A model generated the notes under the pieces. That model made no database searches. It saw only the letters and a program-made list of their open reading frames with translations, and had not been told where the DNA came from. The position numbers and the translations under genes were made by a program. From Tigriopus japonicus (taxonomy: Eukaryota > Arthropoda > Copepoda > Harpacticoida > Harpacticidae): a DNA stretch of 64,000 bases. Of this stretch, positions 59,640 through 64,000 are shown piece by piece (position 1 is the stretch's first letter; the number at the start of each line of letters is the position of its first letter). The DNA lies in NCBI GenBank assembly GCA_010645155.1, contig CM021322.1:7819038-7883037 (forward strand), written 5' to 3'.

Positions 59640-61043
59640 AGTAAGCCTAAAAATGTGTCTCCGGTCGCCAACTGTTGAGCGGACAAAAGTGCAGGAACAT
59701 TTGAAATGTGTGACCAGGCAAATGTCAACCATGTAATTGATGAATCAAATGTGGAATGGAGTAATGTTTTGGGTCATTTTTTGTTATAGCTAGTGGTCAC
59801 TTTCTTGAAAGACTGAAGACGTCACTAGGTGGCCGTGCCTTGGATTTGAATACTACAACTAGGAACTTTTTTGCCAATACATGGAATAAGTCACTGGTCA
59901 GAAGAACACAAAATTAAGCTTTTGCGTTATTTAGGGTTAATCCAATACATAAATGGACAAAAAATAACTTGTGGCTTCAGGAACGACTTTAAAAAAGTTG
60001 GTATTGATTTACATGTTTGGTCACACTAAGTGTCCGCTCAACAGTTGTGAGGGCGATATTTTCCTCATGAATTCAACGCATTCCGCCCCACTTGCCAAAT
60101 CAGCCTGACTAAGGCTTGCACGCTATCTAGTGATTAATACATGAATTAAGGTAGTGACAAACGCAAGACAGCTAATTTTTGGGGTGATCAGCTGTTAGAT
60201 GTGAACACTATTTCTTGTTTTTATTTCAACAAGCTGACCGCACATGAATGCGCTGAAATCTGATCTCGTCTCAATCTGAGATCAAGACGGGCTTGATGAA
60301 ACGAGTTTTTCGAGAGCAGAAAACTCTTGATTTTTGTAAGCTGTTTGTACAGTGTTTATTTTTGCTTTGATACTGTCGCTCAATCAGCTAATGCTTAGTC
60401 AATCCACTCATTGGTCATTTTGAAATAACCTGGCAAAACCTGGGTGCCCTTTCTTGTTGTCAAAAGTAATTGTTTTTTGATCAATAGTTGTTCATGTGAT
60501 GCGAATAGAACAAATGTGGGTCAGCCAATCAAGTCTGATATACATATTCCAAGGTCCGAGATTGATGATTGATTGATATTTTTGTTAATTTTAGCTATTG
60601 TGTCGAGGTAGACTTTCAAGTTCCAGCTATAAACTAACTTTATTTCACCTTCCACCAACAAGCCATGAGAGGTGTATTCCAAAATAGGTAGTCCTCTCAT
60701 GGTTGCATTGCACGAAGTATTAAGAATTACCTCATCCATGGAAATGTTAACAGGTTTTGACCTGTCCGTGGCTCTGAAAAACATGAAAAACTGCTTCAAA
60801 TTTTGCCACAAGTGATTTGGACTTGCCTTGCCTAAGATAAGATTCAATCCCTTATGCAGTGTTCAACAGTCTAGACATCGAATTTTACTTATTTCAAGTG
60901 CCCAGTTTGAGAATGAAGACTAAACGTATCAAAACATGAAGCTTAAATTTTGCTTTAAGTGGTTACAAATATTTAATGCAATATTTTGCATTTCATTGAT
61001 ATTTGGTACTTGGTACCTTTAATTTCCAAAAGAAAGAAAAACC
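59640..61043. other. Stretch downstream of TMEM120 exon 6
   Basis: Expected to hold the last TMEM120 exon, but I found no plus-strand hydrophobic exon with matching phase. The minus frame 60521-60847 follows a good-looking TTTTTTCAG acceptor at about 60778 but has no recognisable homology or partner exon. Confidence 0.4.
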
Positions 61044-61733
61044 TACAGAGTGGGGCATTAGTATTGTATCTAATGCCCTAGGCATTAGTATTGTATATTG
61101 TATGGATCCAAGACTCAGCACCGGCCCATGTCTCCAAAAAGGCAATCAACTTCCTCAGTAACTGTGATGTTCTTCGATAATTTCCCTTTCATGCTCTCTT
61201 TATGTTCATCACCAATTCCCTTTTGCGTTCTTAGTGTTTTCTTCTTTGCTCGCTTACTTTAACCTCGGGATTCTACTTTTGTATGCTGTTTCGACGACTC
61301 CGAAATAAATGGTTTCCAACCTTTACGTTTATTGAGTGCTTGGGTATAAGTACGGCACAGTAACAAGTTCGACGTTCTGATCAAACCCAATGAATGGCCT
61401 TCCAACAGCCCTGACCTCAACTCATGCGACTTCTAGTTGTGGTCAGAGCTGCAAAGGAAGGTCAACAAGAAGCCTCACAACAGCTTGGGCACTCTGAAGT
61501 CATCAGTTAAGAGAAACATGGCCACTTTCAGCACGGCTGAGGTTTCCAAAGCCTGCTCCGCCTTCATCCGCCGCCTGAGCGATGTCATCAAGGCCGAGGG
61601 CGGCCATATAGAGTAAAATCAATGAACTATGTTCCATTCAAACTAATTGCACAAAATAAATCATCCTTTTGCTCCAAATCTTGCTGCAGCAGACGTTTCA
61701 AATCAATTGTCAATACTACTGCCCCACTCTGTA
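61044..61733 (+). mobile_element. Deleted Tc1/mariner-type element
   Basis: The ends TACAGAGTGGGGCATTAGTA and the reverse complement of the right end (TACAGAGTGGGGCAGTAGTA) match at 19 of 20, with TA at each end. Inside, 61387-61616 encodes the transposase C-terminus: WPSNSPDLNSCDF with the catalytic-region motif, an in-frame TAG at 61434-61436, then LWSELQRKVNKK and ACSAFIRRLSDVIKAEGG, ending at TAA 61614-61616. The N-terminal two thirds are deleted and the rest carries a stop, so it is inactive. Confidence 0.9.
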
Positions 61734-63229
61734 AACTTTTGCGAAAGGGTGGCATCAATGGTCACTCTACCAATTGACAACTAAGTTTTAATTTGACCGC
61801 AAGAGGCGGTGCTGATCTGTTATGAATATAAGCTGACTTTTTTGTAAGGTTAATTGGAAAGGCAAAGTGAATATCACTTGTTCTCAACAAGAAAAGTGAC
61901 GAGTTGGAGCCAATGTCCCTAAATATGATCTCATTAATCAATCATAAAGAGCCAGTTAGCCTAAAACTGAATTACTTCATCTTTATGGAACTCGTTTGAA
62001 AAAGATCTGGCTAAATTGAAGTTGGGTTTTTCTGACCATCTTCCAGATTCCTTCTGGGAGTTCATGGGCAGAAGAACATAATAGTTTTATACTTGATGAA
62101 GATATCAGAACAATTTGTGTTCATGGGAAACAAGCGTCGTCAGAATGTTCGCGAAAGTGGCTTTAACACGAAGCATTGAAAAAGCCAAGCAACCAGGAAG
62201 TACAAGAGAAAAAAATACAGCAAAGAGGAGCCTTTGACCGAAAAATATCCATGGAAGAGCTTGAATCCATCTTATTATGTGATCCAATGGCTGGATCAAT
62301 CTTTACTGGCATGATCTATGTTAATCGACTTTCGTTTTAACTTGAACTTCCTGATTGATGGTGGCGACAACAACGGGAAACATTTAAAGCTTCAAAAAAA
62401 GCCAAACAACTTGACTGTGTTGACGCTTCAGTCTTAGACAAATAACACTTCTGTGCTAAAAGTGTTATTTGTTTAAAACCACTGCCTGGAAGAGATTGTG
62501 GGAGACTCTCAAGACAGATTAAGATGGTTAAGAATTGAAAAGTGCAACAAAAATGGACCAACTGTTTAAAAAGTTGTGAAGAGGATCAGAATTTTGGATA
62601 TATTTTGCTGTAACACAGTCAAACAAAACACACTTAATGCCCGAGAAAATATCAATTGGGCATTACTTCACTCATGGTTGACTCTTTGAATGCCTTTGTT
62701 TCAAAAGTTATTTGACTAAAACAAGATGTATCCTATTTATATTGCGTATTTCATCAACTCCAGGCTGTCAGGCAGAAAAATAGCACCAACATAGTAACGG
62801 GCCCTTGCTTAAGCTCACGCCACGTAATACAGTAGTCCTTTACACGGTGCGACAATGCAATCTACTGCCAATTTGGAGTGACGTTTTGGTCGGTTCATGA
62901 AGGATTGGTATCGAAATTTTATGTGAGGGAAGCCTGTTATAGTGTTCACTGTTTATCAAATGAAAAAATATGGCAACAATTGAAGACTTTGTCGTCCAAT
63001 ATGGGCTCACAGTACCTCTCATTTGCAGCAAAATGCTAACTTATTGGGTTGACAATAGGAATTGCGTGAAAATGAATGCATTTCGTTAAATTGAATGAAA
63101 ACTGTCGAGCTTAATTAAAGAGGGTTCAAAGAATGCAATACTTAGAAATGTTATTTATTTTCTAACTTGGAAAAGATAAGACAAGAAAGTAAGTTGTATG
63201 AATGGTTACTTTAGGATGCTTGGTAAGGC
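61734..63229. other. Intergenic or intronic stretch
   Basis: No exon for TMEM120 was recognised. The minus frame 62105-62299 is hydrophobic but unsupported. A 13-bp hairpin lies at 62438-62472. Confidence 0.4.
62438..62472. repeat. 13-bp perfect hairpin
   Basis: ACAAATAACACTT and AAGTGTTATTTGT flank a nine-base loop. It may be the remains of a fold-back element or a structured RNA; no direct repeats are seen beside it. Confidence 0.7.
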
Positions 63230-63666
63230 TTATGGCTAGGTCTCGAACAAAGTCCCTGTTTTTTAGCCCTGAATTTGCGATATTTTGGTTAAGTTTGTGC
63301 TCAATTCGACGAAATTTGTTATAAAAAAAATTTGCTACTTTGAGACCTAAAAATGTCGCTTTTTGATACGAAAATGTCAAATCTGGCCAAATATTTCCCT
63401 CAAATATGGACGATAGTTTGCAATCGGAAGTTTTTCTTCTTTTCTTTAACCTTGGCTTCCATAAAAACAGTTTTGTTGTGCACAAATTATTCTAGAACTG
63501 TTAAGTTTGTATAGAATTTAGATTTCGAACAATTTTCCGCAGGATAGAAGTGATCGAGACGAAAAATGTCAAAAGTTGCTGTTGCGAAAAAATCAAGAAG
63601 TTCCTAAACTTATTTAGCCAAAAATTGCAATTGTAGTAGGTTAGATTTTGCAAATTTGTCTGAGCC
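63230..63666. mobile_element. Family B element, reversed copy
   Basis: Runs from GGTCTCGAACAAAG to GCAAATTTGTCTGAGCC, with GTGATCGAGACGAAAAATG and AAAAGTTGCTG words shared with the other family B copies. The termini are eroded. Confidence 0.65.
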
Positions 63667-63714
63667 TTGCTTTTGAATTTGACTTCTGTTTAGACAAATA
63701 ATCATTCGACAAAC

Positions 63715-64000
63715 TTAAGCAAACTCGTACAAGTTCAGTTCAAGAAATAAGTGAAATGAGCTGGCTGCATTCACAATCATTCCCGTGTTCTCCCATGTCG
63801 GTGTTGTGTCATTCATATTCAATCTGGCCACAAAGTTGACGTTTTGACCTTGGTGATTCTTAAGTGGAATATAATACAACCAGTTCTTGAACTGAGAGAT
63901 TGCCCCACGCGCAACATTAGCAATCCCGAAGTCATACAAAGGTGTTCTGTACCAAGAAGAGAGGTTCCAATCGTAAAACGTGGCATTATTGGATGCGGTG
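63715..64000 (-). CDS. Unrecognised protein, C-terminal exon, runs off the window
   Basis: The minus frame ending at the TAA 63715-63717 is open to the window edge (about 94 residues). It has a convincing protein-like composition: FYDWNLSSWYRTPLYDFG, ANVARGAISQFKNWLYYIPL, NVNFVARLNMNDTTPTWE and SSFHLFLELNLYEFA. Alternating polar and aromatic residues suggest a beta-rich domain. There is no hydrophobic anchor in this part. The rest of the gene lies outside the window. I do not recognise the family. Confidence 0.65.
   Translation of the reverse strand, partial: TASNNATFYDWNLSSWYRTPLYDFGIANVARGAISQFKNWLYYIPLKNHQGQNVNFVARLNMNDTTPTWENTGMIVNAASSFHLFLELNLYEFA

Noticed and set aside
60521..60847. 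A minus-strand exon with a TTTTTTCAG acceptor
   Set aside because: The composition is plausible but no homologue, start or partner exon could be found, so it is not listed as a gene.
1..64000. CRISPR arrays, operons, ribosome binding sites or prophage
   Set aside because: The window is eukaryotic; the repeats seen have no regular spacers and the genes contain introns.

Overview
The window is animal nuclear DNA. The genes are split by introns with GT..AG junctions that I could join in frame, several genes are followed by AATAAA signals, and transposon remnants are plentiful. Mitoguardin and TMEM120 are animal protein families. The overall style suggests an arthropod, perhaps a crustacean such as a copepod, but nothing here fixes the lineage and that guess is weak. 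There are two assembly gaps (30591-30651 and 54877-54915).

Region 1 (1 to about 19.6 kb): no gene model can be supported. The stretch holds many (CCAA)n/(GGTT)n, GTGAGTGAG and CACACA runs, one AT-rich reading frame of about 200 codons broken by a single TGA (5332-5940), and a tandem repeat of about 160 bp (18500-18935). Only one transposon-like element was seen (16757-16980).

Region 2 (about 19.6-34 kb): transposon-rich. Several short non-autonomous elements have terminal inverted repeats, and several have 8-bp target duplications as in the hAT superfamily. One hAT-like element was split by a CR1-type retrotransposon that was itself hit by two further elements (25433-27427). A small gene (29154-29588, minus) lies here.

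Region 3 (34-54 kb): a run of minus-strand genes. These are a second small gene paralogous to the one at 29 kb (34175-35924), a small possibly secreted protein (38238-38744), a ZC2HC1-like zinc-finger protein ending in a CaaX prenylation motif (40704-45895), and a complete ten-exon mitoguardin gene (48331-53922; 548 residues).

Region 4 (54-64 kb): TMEM120 on the plus strand (55651-59588), arranged head to head with mitoguardin across about 1.7 kb. Its last coding exon or exons were not found. After it come a deleted mariner/Tc1 element (61044-61733) and, at the window edge, the C-terminal part of an unrecognised minus-strand protein (63715-64000).

Mitoguardin (outer mitochondrial membrane, ER-mitochondria contacts, lipid metabolism) and TMEM120 (ER/nuclear envelope, adipocyte biology) share a divergent promoter region, so co-regulation of two membrane-lipid genes is conceivable, but that is inference only.
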